Made by a program: the position numbers and the translations under genes | Notes under the pieces: model-generated | The model's input: the letters and a program-made list of their open reading frames with translations, nothing else | Database searches by the model: none | What the model was told of the DNA's origin: nothing | Assembly: GCF_001761485.1 (NCBI RefSeq) | Contig: NC_090775.1 | Span: forward strand, 1,736,001 to 1,800,000 | From: Yarrowia lipolytica | Taxonomy: Eukaryota; Ascomycota; Dipodascomycetes; Dipodascales | Reading direction: 5' to 3' | Length of the DNA stretch: 64,000 bases | Shown here: piece by piece, positions 36,234-46,954 of the stretch | Position numbering within the stretch: position 1 is the stretch's first letter | How the letters are laid out: each line of letters starts with the position of its first letter

Positions 36234-39200
36234 CTATCGCTTCTTTCTGCCTCGGTTCTTGGAGCCCTTGGTCTTAGACGAGGGGCCAGAACCTCCCTGG
36301 ACACCGGGCATGACAAGTCGGACTCGACCAACAGCCACAGGTTGTACCAGCTCAGTGTCCTTGAGTCCTCCAATGATATCAATCTCGTTGGGCCAGGGCA
36401 TGTCGGTGTCCTGCATGGTAGGGTCCGTCTTGGCGGTGGTCATCTTGTGGACGATTTCCTTGACGGCCTTGCCCTTTTTGACGGTTCCAGGCACCATTTT
36501 TGCCTTGAACTTGAACTTGGACAGAGCTGCCCAAGGGGCAAACATGGGGATGGCTCCGACGACAACATCGTTCTTTTGGGCTCGAGGAATGAACGAATCA
36601 AACTGCGTTCGGGACTCCTCCTCGTCCACGTCGTCATACTGCTCCACACCCTCTTCCTTGAGTAGTCTTCGAATCTCCTGGTTCTTGATTCGCTCCTGAC
36701 GCTGGATTCGTTTTTCCTCCTCGATACGTTTCTTCTCAGCCAGCTCAGCAGCCTCCTGTTCAGCTCGCTCGGCACCCTTGGTGCTTCCAAGCAGGTCCAT
36801 TCGCAGCTTTCGCTCCTCCTCGTCCTGGTCAGCATACTTCTTGGCAATCTTCTTGAGCTTGCCCTTCTTGCCTCGCACCTTAGCAGGAGGCTGTCCGGAC
36901 GAGGCAGCGGACTGGGTAGTGTCGTTGAGTGCAGGAGTAGCGGATCGAGATACAGGGGTATCGTTTCCGGGAGTCACGTCTCGAGAAGAGTCGCTGGTGT
37001 CAACTCCCCCAGACTTCATAGTCAGAGCCTTGAGCACATCCTCGACAGAAGTGGAGTCTTCAATACCAGAAGGAGTGTTGAGGGAGCTGTTAGCCGCGGA
37101 TGCCTTGGCCTTTCGAGCCTCTCGACGCTCCTTGGCAGTGAGTCGCTTTTTGGGCACAAAGTTGTTTGACTGGGCAGTCAGATCCTGCACGATCTTCGAT
37201 GGAGGGGCCTCGGGTTTGTCTTCGTAGTCGTACTTGGATGTTCCCTTGGGAGGAGCTTCTTTGACAGCTGGTCTCTCCATCTTTCCCACTTCCTCTTCCT
37301 CCTCTTGTTCGTCCTCCTCCTCCTCCCCCTCCTCTTCACTCTCATCTTCATCTCCACCCTTGAGGTTGATTTCAGTATCAGGGAACTCCATGTCATCGTC
37401 AGAATCAGAATCGGACTCGGACTCGGACTCTGACTCGCTCTCAGACTCCTCGGCAGCCTTCATCTCGTCAGCTTTTTCTCCAAGAATCAGCTTCTCTCGC
37501 TCCAGGCGCTGCTTGACGTACTTGGCAGTACTGTCCTCATCGGCAATCCACAAAATGGCCAGACCAACGTCCAGAGAAGTGGGGGGCAAGAAATTCTTCT
37601 TGCCACGAATCATGAAACTTCCAGTAGGCAAAAACTCGCCAGAAGGAGCACTCTTGCTCACCTGACCGTGCTCCACCCACCAGGCGGAAATCAAAACCTT
37701 GCTGTCCCATGCCTTGGATGTGCAAATGGACAGAGAACCGGCCTGGGAAAGTGTGGAAGGAGGAAGAGGAGCAGTGGGCCCAAGGTGGTTCTTGACAATC
37801 ACAGTGGAAGCTCCCTGGATCTCGGCGTGGACGTACGCGTCTCCCTTTCGGAAGTATCGCTTGTACAGCATCTCGTTCTGCTGAGCGTCCTTTCCTCCAA
37901 TTACAAGGTAGCCATCAGAAGAAAAGAACCACCAGAACTTTTCGAACCAGTACGAGGGACGCATGGGACGAAGGGCATGCTGTTCCTGGGCCAGGGATCG
38001 CTTCAGATCCAACTTCACCTTCTGCTCAGCAGACTTGAGAGCGGTGGCAGAGTTCTTTTCCGTCTTCTCTTGCTTCTGGGCAGCCACCTTTTTGATATCA
38101 AAGTAATTATTAGCATTGGCATAGGCCGTGAGATCGAGATTGACCTCGACCTTGAGAGTCTTCGACTCATTTTTGTTCGAATCGGACTCAGACCCGGACT
38201 CCTCGGACTCGCCCTCGGAGTCTGTTTCATCCATATCACTGTCGCTGTCGCTATCACTCTCGTCTTCAACATCTGGATTAGGCAATATCAGAGTGACACG
38301 GTTCTTCTCCAGGTTCATACTGGACACCATCTGAGCGACAGGGTTGCCCTTCTTCTTCTCCAGGTCAATCAGATGCTCCATATCCTTCCAGTCCATACCC
38401 TGATCTTGCAACTGCTTCACAGCAGCAATAGCTTCCTCCACTCGACCAGCATAAGTCTGGAGAGCCGTTCCCATAAGAATACTTCGGTCCTGGACCTGCT
38501 GCAAGCCGTCAACTCGCTTTTTGGTTTCGTTTCGAGCAGCATTGAGTCGTTTTTCGGCAATTTGCTCTTGAGCATTGACCCGCAGACTGTATCGAGTGCT
38601 TTCAACAGTGGAGAAGTATCGATCCACAGTCAGATTGTAGCCCTCAAAAGTATCCACCTTTCCGTCTGCCACAGTAATCTCAAAGGGCTCAAACGACTCG
38701 TAGAGATACTCAATGTCCGAGGGATCGATAGAACCGGGAATGTAAGTCTTTTCCTCGTCGGGTTTCTTCCAGTTGGGGTTCTTTTCACAGGCAATGTATC
38801 CGGTGACGAGATCGGCGTCCAATAGTTCCTGGACTCGATCTTCGCAGCCCTTGACAGCGGCAGCGATAGATGTAACAGTAGATTCGCTGAAATCGACGTC
38901 TTTGATGCTCAGGTTGCCGTCAACTCCTTCTTTTTCGAGGTATTGCTCCAGCAGAGCAGGAGACAGCTCCGACATATTGGAATACAGCAGCTTCTTCAGC
39001 GAGGGCAACTTGGCCTTTCTTCGGGTCTTCTTTTTGTTGACTCCTCCAGAGATGGCATTCACTTCGTCGTCTTCATCAGGGGAGACAGTAGCGACCCACT
39101 GTTGTAGCAGATCAGCTGTGATTTCTGTTCGGCTCACCTGCAGAGGATCCGTATTATTAAGTAGCTCCTTGTCGAACTCGTAGATGACTCCCACGGCTAC

Positions 39201-40071
39201 GCGCTGGTTGTTAGCACCCTCGGACACCACTCGCTGGAGTGCCAGGATCTTGAAATCTTGGTCGACGAGAATCAGGTTTCCACCGGCAAAAAACTCGAGA
39301 ATAAGGTGGTACTGTCCATCAGAAAAGGTGAGCACCAGCACTCGGTCTCCTACAGGCTGAGTAATGGCACTGAGACGTCTGGTTCGCAAGTGCTTACGAA
39401 GCTTGGCCACGAAGTTGGAAGGAGTCTGGGAGGTGGGTCGCTGGAAGTTGGAGGTGTGGATTCGAAAGCCGGGATCAATCACCACCAGCTGTTTGCTTTC
39501 GGGAACGGCAAACTTGAGCAGAAAGTGCCGCGAGGACGATAGCAGGTCATAAATGTTTTGCAGTCGGTAATTGAGAATCGACTTGCGCAATTCAGACGCA
39601 ATCACCTTGAGGTCGAGTTGACTGAATCGTTGCTGAGTTAGTAGGGCACACGGAAACGAGTGGTCGTAGGTCACCCGTGGGGACTATCATAGGTCGCATA
39701 ATGAAACAATAGTCATAGATCATTACAGAGCAACACTGACCAGATTCTTGATAAAATTGTTTCTTGGTCACTGTTTCTTGATCGATAGACGACAGACATG
39801 GATCGAGTGTCTCTCGATGAACAGCCCCGCTCCTTCAACAGCTTTCTCCAGAGACATGACTATAGCTTCAACATGTCGCTAGAACAACTGTCTCCTCAAT
39901 AACCGTCTCATAACTGTCATATCCATCTCATAACGTCTCATAACCATACCATCTCATAACCATACCGTCTCATAACCATACCGTCTCAAACCGCCAAAAG
40001 GTCTTCGAGTTGGACAGCAGCAACCCCCTTCTCACCAATTACCACTCCTCACCTCTCTTACTCACCTTCAT
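36234..40071 (-). CDS. RQC2: Ribosome quality control factor Rqc2 (NEMF/Tae2), one intron
   Basis: Exon 1 is just ATG AAG (40071-40066). The intron runs 40065-39633 (433 bp) with donor GTGAGTAAG and acceptor TACTAACTCAG. Exon 2 is 39632-36234. The product is 1134 residues beginning MKQRFSQLDLKVIASELR, the canonical family start. With this join the key residues fall at Asp9 and Asp98-Arg99 (GDR), the positions needed in yeast Rqc2 for adding C-terminal Ala/Thr tails. Domains: NFACT-N (1 to about 200), coiled-coil middle, NFACT-R with FWWFFSSDGYLVIGGKDAQQNE (start about 555, quoted part FFSSDGYLVIGG), acidic Ser/Glu/Asp stretches (about 770-840) and NFACT-C near the end. Rqc2 binds stalled 60S-peptidyl-tRNA with Ltn1. 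The unspliced frame would start with 14 unrelated residues. Confidence 0.95.
39899..39993 (-). repeat. 16-bp minisatellite inside the RQC2 intron
   Basis: Three to four near-perfect copies of CGTCTCATAACCATAC (plus strand), preceded by degenerate CATCTCATAAC and CGTCTCATAAC copies. The array occupies about a quarter of the intron. Confidence 0.85.
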
Positions 40072-40728
40072 AGTATCGTGCTTGTGTCGTCAAAAAACTC
40101 GTCCAATGTTGCTTGATCTGAAAAGTACAGGTCTGGAGCTTTATTAACCATCTGCAAAAATTGGGTTTGCCATCTCTCACGAGCATATTTGCTGCCTGTG
40201 TGACATGACGGAAACGTTGCTGCCGATCTAGGAAACCGTATTAGTCATAAGAAAGAATACAGGCGCCGAAAAAGTGGATCTTAACAGTTTGGAAGCAGCT
40301 AAAATGCGCACACGTGACCCAGAGACGACATTCAGAACGATTCCCCAACCCCCAATGCCAAAAGCTTAATCGATCAAGTGAAAACGATCAACTGAGAAAA
40401 CCAGACACAACACATTCGGCGGCTACAAGTCACGTGATCCAGCGGCTAGTGGCTGGAAACTGGAAATACAGACTCTTATACACGTTATCCACAGCTTGTG
40501 GCCATATTAATATGTTCCCGTTACGCCTTAGATCGCCAACAACCTTATGGCTACTGTAGAAAGAATGTCTAAGAAAATAAAAGAAGACCCAAGAAGAGTG
40601 CTTGATAAAGCTTAATAATAGTGGAAAGCACTGTTGAACAGAACTCGCACCACAACAACACAAGACCAAGAAATGGTGCCTAACTTGAACGGTAGGAATT
40701 ACATATTATTTTGCTCGTGGAAACGACA
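40072..40728. other. RQC2 promoter and GH17 gene downstream region
   Basis: 0.66 kb. It holds CACGTGAC sites near 40311 and 40432 and a 12-bp perfect palindrome CATATTAATATG at 40503-40514. No gene is seen. Confidence 0.5.
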
Positions 40729-42876
40729 CTAATTACAGCTGATTTTCAGCGACAACCCCTTTTTTAGACGCCGGTCAGGGGTCAAAATACCCCACTGAGA
40801 CTCCCACTTTTCAGTCGGGGTGTCAAACACACGCTTCCACGGCTCGTCAAACGCCTCGAACCAGTACCATCCAATCTGCGGCAAGTCCTTGGCCGTGCAC
40901 ACCCAGTCTTGTAGGAGTCGCTGCTGTTGCGCTACACCCGACTTTGCAGCGCCGTGTTGACCACCTCCACTGGGCCATCCAATCTCGGATATCACAATTT
41001 GGGGTATTTTTTCGGCTTCTGTAATCTCGTTGACGACAAATGACTCGAGGAAATTGAGTGTCCAGGTGGTCGCCTCAGACACTTCAAGGCCTCCAAAGAA
41101 TGGATGGATGTTGGCTCCTAGAATATCCACATTCGAGGCCATGTACGGAGACCATTGAGAGCCCAGCTCGGAGGTGCCCACGGGGATTGTGAGGTTGCGA
41201 AGCTGTAGCTCCGTCCGCACTTCATGCATGTAGCCCACAAGTTTGGCTGGCGCGAGCTCGCCGCGGAAAAACACCTCATTACCCACCATGATGGATTCAA
41301 TCAAATGGGGGAACTGCTCAGCAGCAGTGATTGCTTCAGCAATCTGCGCAGCGCAAACTACAGGGTTGCCGTTGATCCACACTCCGAGAGTCACTTTCAT
41401 ATCTACCTTGAGGGAATCAATCGCCCGTAAAACGTACAGGGCTTGGTCACAGCTGGTGCCGTAAAGTCGGATCCGCTTTGTAACACGAGACAATGCAGCA
41501 ACATCCAAGGTCACTTCCGTCTGGTTGACTCCACATTGGGATGTCATGACGTTCTGGGGCGAGTAGCCAATGCCGTAGAGAACGTTGTGCAAAGAGGTAT
41601 CCGACAGAATGCTTGCGAGCTTGGCTGCATCTGTCAGGGTATCGATTCCAATGGGTAACATGCCGCCGTCGGTTCTTTGGGTATCGTTGTGCTGTTTGTT
41701 CTGGTTGACCAGTCCTTGTTTTTGATTTGATCTTTCAAGCCGATGGATGGTCGAAGTCATACCTACAGTGATGCCAATCAGCACCGCTGCAAGCACGCAA
41801 CAAATAACTAGTAGGAGTTTGTTGCGTCGTTCGGCATGTCGCTTCTCGTCCTCTGTCTTTCGTATCAGGTGTCTGGCGTTGTTGTTGCGCTCGTCTCGTC
41901 GTTTCTGAAAGTCTTCGAGCTCCCACAAGTACTCGGGGTTGGAGCTAAAGGTGGGCTGTGCGGAGTGGATGTTGGCAGTGCGAGAGGCCATTTCCACCTC
42001 GTTCTTGTCGTCAGTGCTTTCGTTGCCATCTGCATCGTCTTCTCCACCCTCGCCCTTTTCCACGTCCTTTTCGGTGCTGCTGTTCTTGGGGTCGAACGTG
42101 GGAGAGCTGAATTTGATGTCGAACCCCGGGTTGGAGTTTGCATTCTTATTGGGGGCCACTGCAGTTGCCACGTCGCCCAGAGGAACAGCAGTGTTGAGGT
42201 ACTTGTTGGCGATGGGCGTGGGCTGGGGCGTCGTGTCGCTGTCTTCGCCGTCGTCGTCGTTGTCGTTGCTGTTGTCGTTGTCGTTGTCTTCGTCGTCTTC
42301 AGTCCTTTGCACCGACCCGAACGACGACGAGCGCATTGTCGACAGTTGTGTCGACGTGCGGGTATCCCAGGTATCAGTTGCTGCTCTTCGCAGCGGGTTC
42401 TTTTGTGGCAGAAAGTCGATTCGGGGTGTCTGCGGCTGGACGCGAGAATGGGAACGGACGGGGGCAGGAGTGTGGGCAGGTACGGGAAGCAGCCGACGCC
42501 CGGGCGGCGGGGTAGGTCTGATTCCAGCTACTGCGGCTGCCATCTCTGCGCTCTTGGAGCGCTCCTTGTCTGGGTGCACCGATGGCGCTCTGCTGGAGAC
42601 GGCATGGGCGGGCACCGTGTTGGATCTGTGTACGCTAGAAACGCCCGTGTTGGGGGCGGTTCCGTAGCGTAGCGGCACGGCCTTGCGCACAAACATGGAG
42701 CTTGAGAGGTCGGAAGCGACCGCAGACGGCGCCGTGGCCGTGGCCATGCCGGTGGAGGCCGTGTTGGCAGCATCGGGGAGATCACGCGAAGTTCCTATGG
42801 GCAACAGGTGGCTCCGTAGCAGGGGTCTCTTGCGCCCCTTGTCCTGGCTATTGCCCTTCCTTCCTATGGGGAACAT
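40729..42876 (-). CDS. Membrane-anchored GH17 endo-beta-1,3-glucanase (BtgC type)
   Basis: 715 residues from the Met at 42876 (MFPIGRKG). The frame extends further to 43062 without conserved sequence. A long hydrophilic N-terminal half with Ser/Pro, Asp/Asn and Glu-rich runs faces the cytosol, followed by a single span at about 347-367 (LLLVICCVLAAVLIGITVGM), so it is type II. The GH17 domain is outside (about 405-710): GIGYSPQ, proton donor Glu near 533 in VGNEVFF, and nucleophile Glu near 629 in SEIGWPSGGG. This arrangement matches Aspergillus BtgC, a wall beta-1,3-glucan hydrolase or transferase. Yeast Scw-type relatives are secreted and lack the anchor. Confidence 0.87.
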   Translation of the reverse strand: MFPIGRKGNSQDKGRKRPLLRSHLLPIGTSRDLPDAANTASTGMATATAPSAVASDLSSSMFVRKAVPLRYGTAPNTGVSSVHRSNTVPAHAVSSRAPSVHPDKERSKSAEMAAAVAGIRPTPPPGRRLLPVPAHTPAPVRSHSRVQPQTPRIDFLPQKNPLRRAATDTWDTRTSTQLSTMRSSSFGSVQRTEDDEDNDNDNSNDNDDDGEDSDTTPQPTPIANKYLNTAVPLGDVATAVAPNKNANSNPGFDIKFSSPTFDPKNSSTEKDVEKGEGGEDDADGNESTDDKNEVEMASRTANIHSAQPTFSSNPEYLWELEDFQKRRDERNNNARHLIRKTEDEKRHAERRNKLLLVICCVLAAVLIGITVGMTSTIHRLERSNQKQGLVNQNKQHNDTQRTDGGMLPIGIDTLTDAAKLASILSDTSLHNVLYGIGYSPQNVMTSQCGVNQTEVTLDVAALSRVTKRIRLYGTSCDQALYVLRAIDSLKVDMKVTLGVWINGNPVVCAAQIAEAITAAEQFPHLIESIMVGNEVFFRGELAPAKLVGYMHEVRTELQLRNLTIPVGTSELGSQWSPYMASNVDILGANIHPFFGGLEVSEATTWTLNFLESFVVNEITEAEKIPQIVISEIGWPSGGGQHGAAKSGVAQQQRLLQDWVCTAKDLPQIGWYWFEAFDEPWKRVFDTPTEKWESQWGILTPDRRLKKGLSLKISCN

Positions 42877-43258
42877 GGGTAGCAATGGGCAGTGTAGAAG
42901 TAGAGCTGGAGTACAGACAAGCTTGTAGGGTATGTGCAAGTACAGTACGAGGTACGTTGTAGCAAGGTGGGCTTCTTCTGTTGAAAAGAAGGTTGGCGGT
43001 GCGGTGCCACTTCCTTGGAGCGATTGTGTACAGACGCAGAGCGATGGGTAGAGTATGTACAAGGGAGTCTAAGATAAGACGGAAGATAATTGTATTGTAT
43101 GTACTGTACTGTACTTGTAGTATGTACTGTACTTGTACGATATTATGCGATTAAATAATAAATTAATCCAAAAATCCAAATTAATCAGCTCCGAGATGAG
43201 GTGAGATCCACACATATTTAAAAGGTGTTTACCATTGATTGTTTGAGTACAGTGCGAG

Positions 43259-43441
43259 TATGTACGATACAAAACAGTATATACTGTACCTACGATACAA
43301 GAACAGTATATACCTACGATACAAAAATAGTATATACCTACGATACAAAAATAGTATATACCTACGATACATACAATAACTGTTTTTCAACTACGATACA
43401 TACAAGAACAGTACATACCTACGATACAAGAACAGTGCATA
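43259..43441. repeat. 24-bp AT-rich minisatellite
   Basis: About seven copies, three of them nearly perfect, of a unit starting CCTACGATACAAAAATAG and ending TATATA. The period is a multiple of three, which is why a stop-free frame with YDTKIVYT repeats appears across it; no gene is implied. Confidence 0.9.
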
Positions 43442-44186
43442 GATAAATAACTTCGATACAAGTACAAAACTAGTACAATATAAGTATATGCTGTAATCTA
43501 GTTGTACTGGATCAAAAAGAGGTTGAAAGGTCCATCTCCAAGCTACTTGTACTATAGTTACAGTACAATGTCACTGATGTTCATTCCATCAAGGTAATGT
43601 CGACAATGTTTGTGAGTAGAGGTGGACTAAAGCAAGTATAAGAACGTCTAATCAGACATTGCGTGTATCATTGCAGACCATAACCAGATGAGCTGCTTGT
43701 TTTGTACTATTACAAGTATCGTCCAGTCCAAGTATCGTCCAGAAACTACTGGAATGCCCAATTTCAGTTAAAAATCTCATCCCGTAATTTAGACGAGCTG
43801 CTTCATCCAGAGTGGTCACACGAATCCCCATCCGGTTCAAATCTCTGGTTCATTCCAGGTAGCTGCCCCCTTTTCATTTGCCACCAACGTTTTACCATGA
43901 TTTACCATGGTTTACCTACCTAGCTCCTTGCCGCTCCTGGTATGTGCGATGCCTTCGAAGCTTGTCCGCAGAATCTCCGAACGTCGTCGGCCTTTGCAGG
44001 CTTGCGGCATATGAAAATGCTGGGGTAGGAGGTGCACCACGAGTGCACTGAAAAGAAGAGAACAAAACAAAAAGAGGCAATACGGCTGACACTTTGTGGC
44101 AGTGACGTGGCCGTTGCGGGGGTAAAGGACACGTCCAAGCCCTCCCGTCGAACGACCAGCACTTTGCCCGTCATCTTAGCCGCCCA

Positions 44187-44243
44187 CCTCACCGTCTCAC
44201 CACCTCACATCTCACCATCTCACCTCTCACATCTCACCGTCTT
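44187..44243. repeat. CACCTCACC/CATCTCACC short repeat cluster
   Basis: About seven imperfect 8-10 bp copies of a pyrimidine-rich TCTCACC word, some 270 bp upstream of the Zn2Cys6 gene. Confidence 0.7.
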
Positions 44244-44515
44244 TCCCGGCACCTTACCCGGCAGCTGCTTGGTGGCGTTGCTATCACTTCCCGGTTGGAC
44301 TGCCTCGGCTGAAAAGTGAGACCCCACAAAAAGCTAAGGTGCAAGGTTTGGTCTGGGATCAACCACCGACCGCCTCGAGCACACAAGGTTATATGTCATT
44401 AAATCCTCTCCCAACGGCAAAAACCCCAACTAGCAGCCCAGGCGCTTTTAAGACCCCTTAACGCCGCCCCATTACAGTACGATAGGATACTGCACGAGAA
44501 GGCCTACATCAAGAC

Positions 44516-46954
44516 ATGGACCATCTCTCTCAAGCAGGTGCAGACCCGACCAAGCGCAAGGCCGACTCGCAGCCCATGGTCAATGTGGTGCCGATCCAGC
44601 CTTCGTCGGTGGAACGATTTTCGCCCTATCCCGTCAAACAGCGGCGAAAGCGCGTGCCCAAAAACTGCTCCTCGTGTCTCAAAAGTAAAACCAAGTGCGA
44701 CCGAGAACGCCCGTATTGCGGCCGATGTGTGGAACGAGGCCTGACGTGCGAATACGCCTGCGAGGCCGACGTTCCGTCCATGGCCGGACTGCTGGCCGAC
44801 AACAAGCGACTCAATGAAGACCTGGACCGGCTCAAGCGACTCATGGACGATGAACATGTGCTGGAAGAAAGCATGCCGTCGCTGGTCATGAAGAACATCA
44901 TTGTGAAAGATACCAAGGACGCCGAAGAACTGCCCCAGGGCTCGCCAGAAGAACCCCAGGAATACAAGGAGCCGTCCAGAGACGATAACGTGGGTATAAA
45001 CAGATTGACGCTCATTGGACACACAGGCAGCAAACTGTGGTCGTCGTCGCTCATGAGCGTCAACCCAGGCTACCACTGCGCCACCATCTATGGAAACGTG
45101 GATATGACTTCGGATTTCTGCTTTGGAGGACAGGTCCAACAAGAAAGGCTGAAAACAACACCGGCGTACCCCATTCATAACCCCGAGTACCACCCGGTGT
45201 CATCAGTGCTGCTCAACTACTTTTTCCAGCATATTTACTACTTTTGGCCGTTGCATCACGAGCCTTGGGTCAGAGACAAGTTCCAGCTCATCATTGACCA
45301 AAAGGCGGAACTCAGTAACGTGTCGCTGGTCTTGTCTGTCTTCTCTGTCGCAGCCTATGCACTCAACGATGAGACGCGACTCTATCTTCAGGGCGTTTTG
45401 CCTGCCGGCGGAGCTATTACTGTTGATAACATTGCAGACTCCATTCATTTGGCTGCCCATCAGTCTCTGGATGCTGCCTGTATGATCAACAGACCCAGTG
45501 TGGAGACTCTGGGTTCTCTGGTGATGCTCCAAGTGTCTGCCTCCATCAGGTCGCCTCTTGGATGCGTCACTACTCCTGTCTTCGGAACCATTGTCGACCT
45601 GGCCTACTCTCTGGGTATGCACCGAGACCCCTCAAACTTCACCACAGACCCTGTGGAGGCCGAGTTCCGACGCCGAATCTGGTACGAAATCGTCGCACTG
45701 GACCGACAACGAGCTTCACATCTTTTCAGACCAACTTTTGTGTCTCAAAACTCGTACGACACTCTGTCTCCTGGTAACGTTGAGGGCGACAATATCATTT
45801 TGGCAGGTGTTGTTGTCTACCGAGCCCTAGCAATTGAGGCATTTGTGCGTCGGCTGGTGTTTTCGTCCAAACCTGTGTCTTACAACTACATTCTGTCTGT
45901 CGATAAACATCTCCAAAGTGTGCTTGAGAACCGTTCGTGTGCTCGATTCCGTGTCCCTGAGGATTTTGCGACGGTCAAAGATCCCAAGGTTGTCCCCACA
46001 CGTCCCTTTCCCCAGGACGAAATCACAGCAGTTATCATTGAGTGTATCCTGCTGAGATCCATAATGATTCTGCACAAACCCTTCATGCGGGCTTACAGAT
46101 GTCCCCACTACACTGAGCACTACCACAAGTCGTACCGGTACTCTTTCATTCGGTGTTGGGAGGCTGCTCGTCGAATCTCGCAGATTGTACTTGCTCTACA
46201 TGAACGTCCCCATCTCACCAGCAAGTACACCTTCCTCACCTCTGGTGTATGTTTGTACCACGGTATTGACGCCACCTGTCTCATTGGTCTGTCGTACCTG
46301 CACTCCAAGTCGGAGACCGACCCCAACAGTAACGGAGATATGATCATTCTGCAGCGAATGAAGGAGCTGATTCGAAAGCTTGTGCCTACGTCCATTGTGG
46401 CGCGGGAGGCCAACGCGCTGTTTGAGCGAATGTATGCCGTGATTCACAAAAAGTTTGCCAATAAAAAATCAGCCGCCAGCGTCACAGGAGCCGGCTCTCG
46501 ATCGGCATTCAGAGGTCCCACGGGACACCAACATCCGATTCCTGACCAGCAACAGCAGCAGCAGCCGCAGCAGAAGCAGCAGGGTGCCGGAGGGGATGTA
46601 AGCCAACCTACTCCTCCTTTTGTTCCTCATGACGCTTCTTCCACATCTTCGGTATCATCTACGTCCCCCGATGTCATTGCAAACCAAATGCTGCGACCGC
46701 CGCTCATGTTTGCCCCTAACAACAACAATCCCGCCCCAACAGACGGCTCCGAGGAGTTTGATATGCAGTTTTGGGAAGGCTACTTCCCGTCTCTGTACTT
46801 CCCCAATCCCCCTTCTGGTTCCAACTTGCAAGCCGACCCGGCTCCTCAGGAAGTTAACAACAACGATCTTTTTGGCGAAATTCCCAGCGAGCTGTTTTTC
46901 CCCGTCGAGTCCTGGGTGGACGGTCAGCAGAGTGGCAAGAGTGTCATTTTCTAG
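44516..46954 (+). CDS. Zn2Cys6 fungal transcription factor
   Basis: 812 residues. The zinc cluster has cysteines at 51, 54, 61, 68, 71 and 78 (CSSCLKSKTKCDRERPYCGRC in part: NCSSCLKSKTKC and YCGRCVERGLTC), preceded by a basic RRKRVPK stretch. A coiled-coil linker (about 98-125) suggests dimerisation. The fungal-specific middle homology domain covers about 230-480, with FFQHIYYFWPLHHEPW, LGMHRDP and RRRIWYEIVALDRQRA. The C-terminus has a Gln-rich run (about 680-695) and an acidic/aromatic tail likely to be the activation domain. Such proteins bind CGG half-sites. The target pathway cannot be told from the sequence. Confidence 0.9.
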   Translation: MDHLSQAGADPTKRKADSQPMVNVVPIQPSSVERFSPYPVKQRRKRVPKNCSSCLKSKTKCDRERPYCGRCVERGLTCEYACEADVPSMAGLLADNKRLNEDLDRLKRLMDDEHVLEESMPSLVMKNIIVKDTKDAEELPQGSPEEPQEYKEPSRDDNVGINRLTLIGHTGSKLWSSSLMSVNPGYHCATIYGNVDMTSDFCFGGQVQQERLKTTPAYPIHNPEYHPVSSVLLNYFFQHIYYFWPLHHEPWVRDKFQLIIDQKAELSNVSLVLSVFSVAAYALNDETRLYLQGVLPAGGAITVDNIADSIHLAAHQSLDAACMINRPSVETLGSLVMLQVSASIRSPLGCVTTPVFGTIVDLAYSLGMHRDPSNFTTDPVEAEFRRRIWYEIVALDRQRASHLFRPTFVSQNSYDTLSPGNVEGDNIILAGVVVYRALAIEAFVRRLVFSSKPVSYNYILSVDKHLQSVLENRSCARFRVPEDFATVKDPKVVPTRPFPQDEITAVIIECILLRSIMILHKPFMRAYRCPHYTEHYHKSYRYSFIRCWEAARRISQIVLALHERPHLTSKYTFLTSGVCLYHGIDATCLIGLSYLHSKSETDPNSNGDMIILQRMKELIRKLVPTSIVAREANALFERMYAVIHKKFANKKSAASVTGAGSRSAFRGPTGHQHPIPDQQQQQQPQQKQQGAGGDVSQPTPPFVPHDASSTSSVSSTSPDVIANQMLRPPLMFAPNNNNPAPTDGSEEFDMQFWEGYFPSLYFPNPPSGSNLQADPAPQEVNNNDLFGEIPSELFFPVESWVDGQQSGKSVIF

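Larger units (their letters stand above)
42877..44515. other. Divergent GH17/Zn2Cys6 spacer
   Basis: 1.6 kb. The left part is AT-rich with many GTACTGTAC/GTACTTGTAC words (43095-43138) and a 24-bp minisatellite (43259-43441). A run of CACCTCACC/CATCTCACC words lies at about 44187-44243, before the Zn2Cys6 gene. A CGGTTCAAATC box near 43822 looks like a tRNA B box but no stem supports a tRNA. Confidence 0.5.

Noticed and set aside
43780-43860. Possible tRNA around CCGGTTCAAATC
   Set aside because: No T-stem or acceptor stem can be formed around the B-box-like word.
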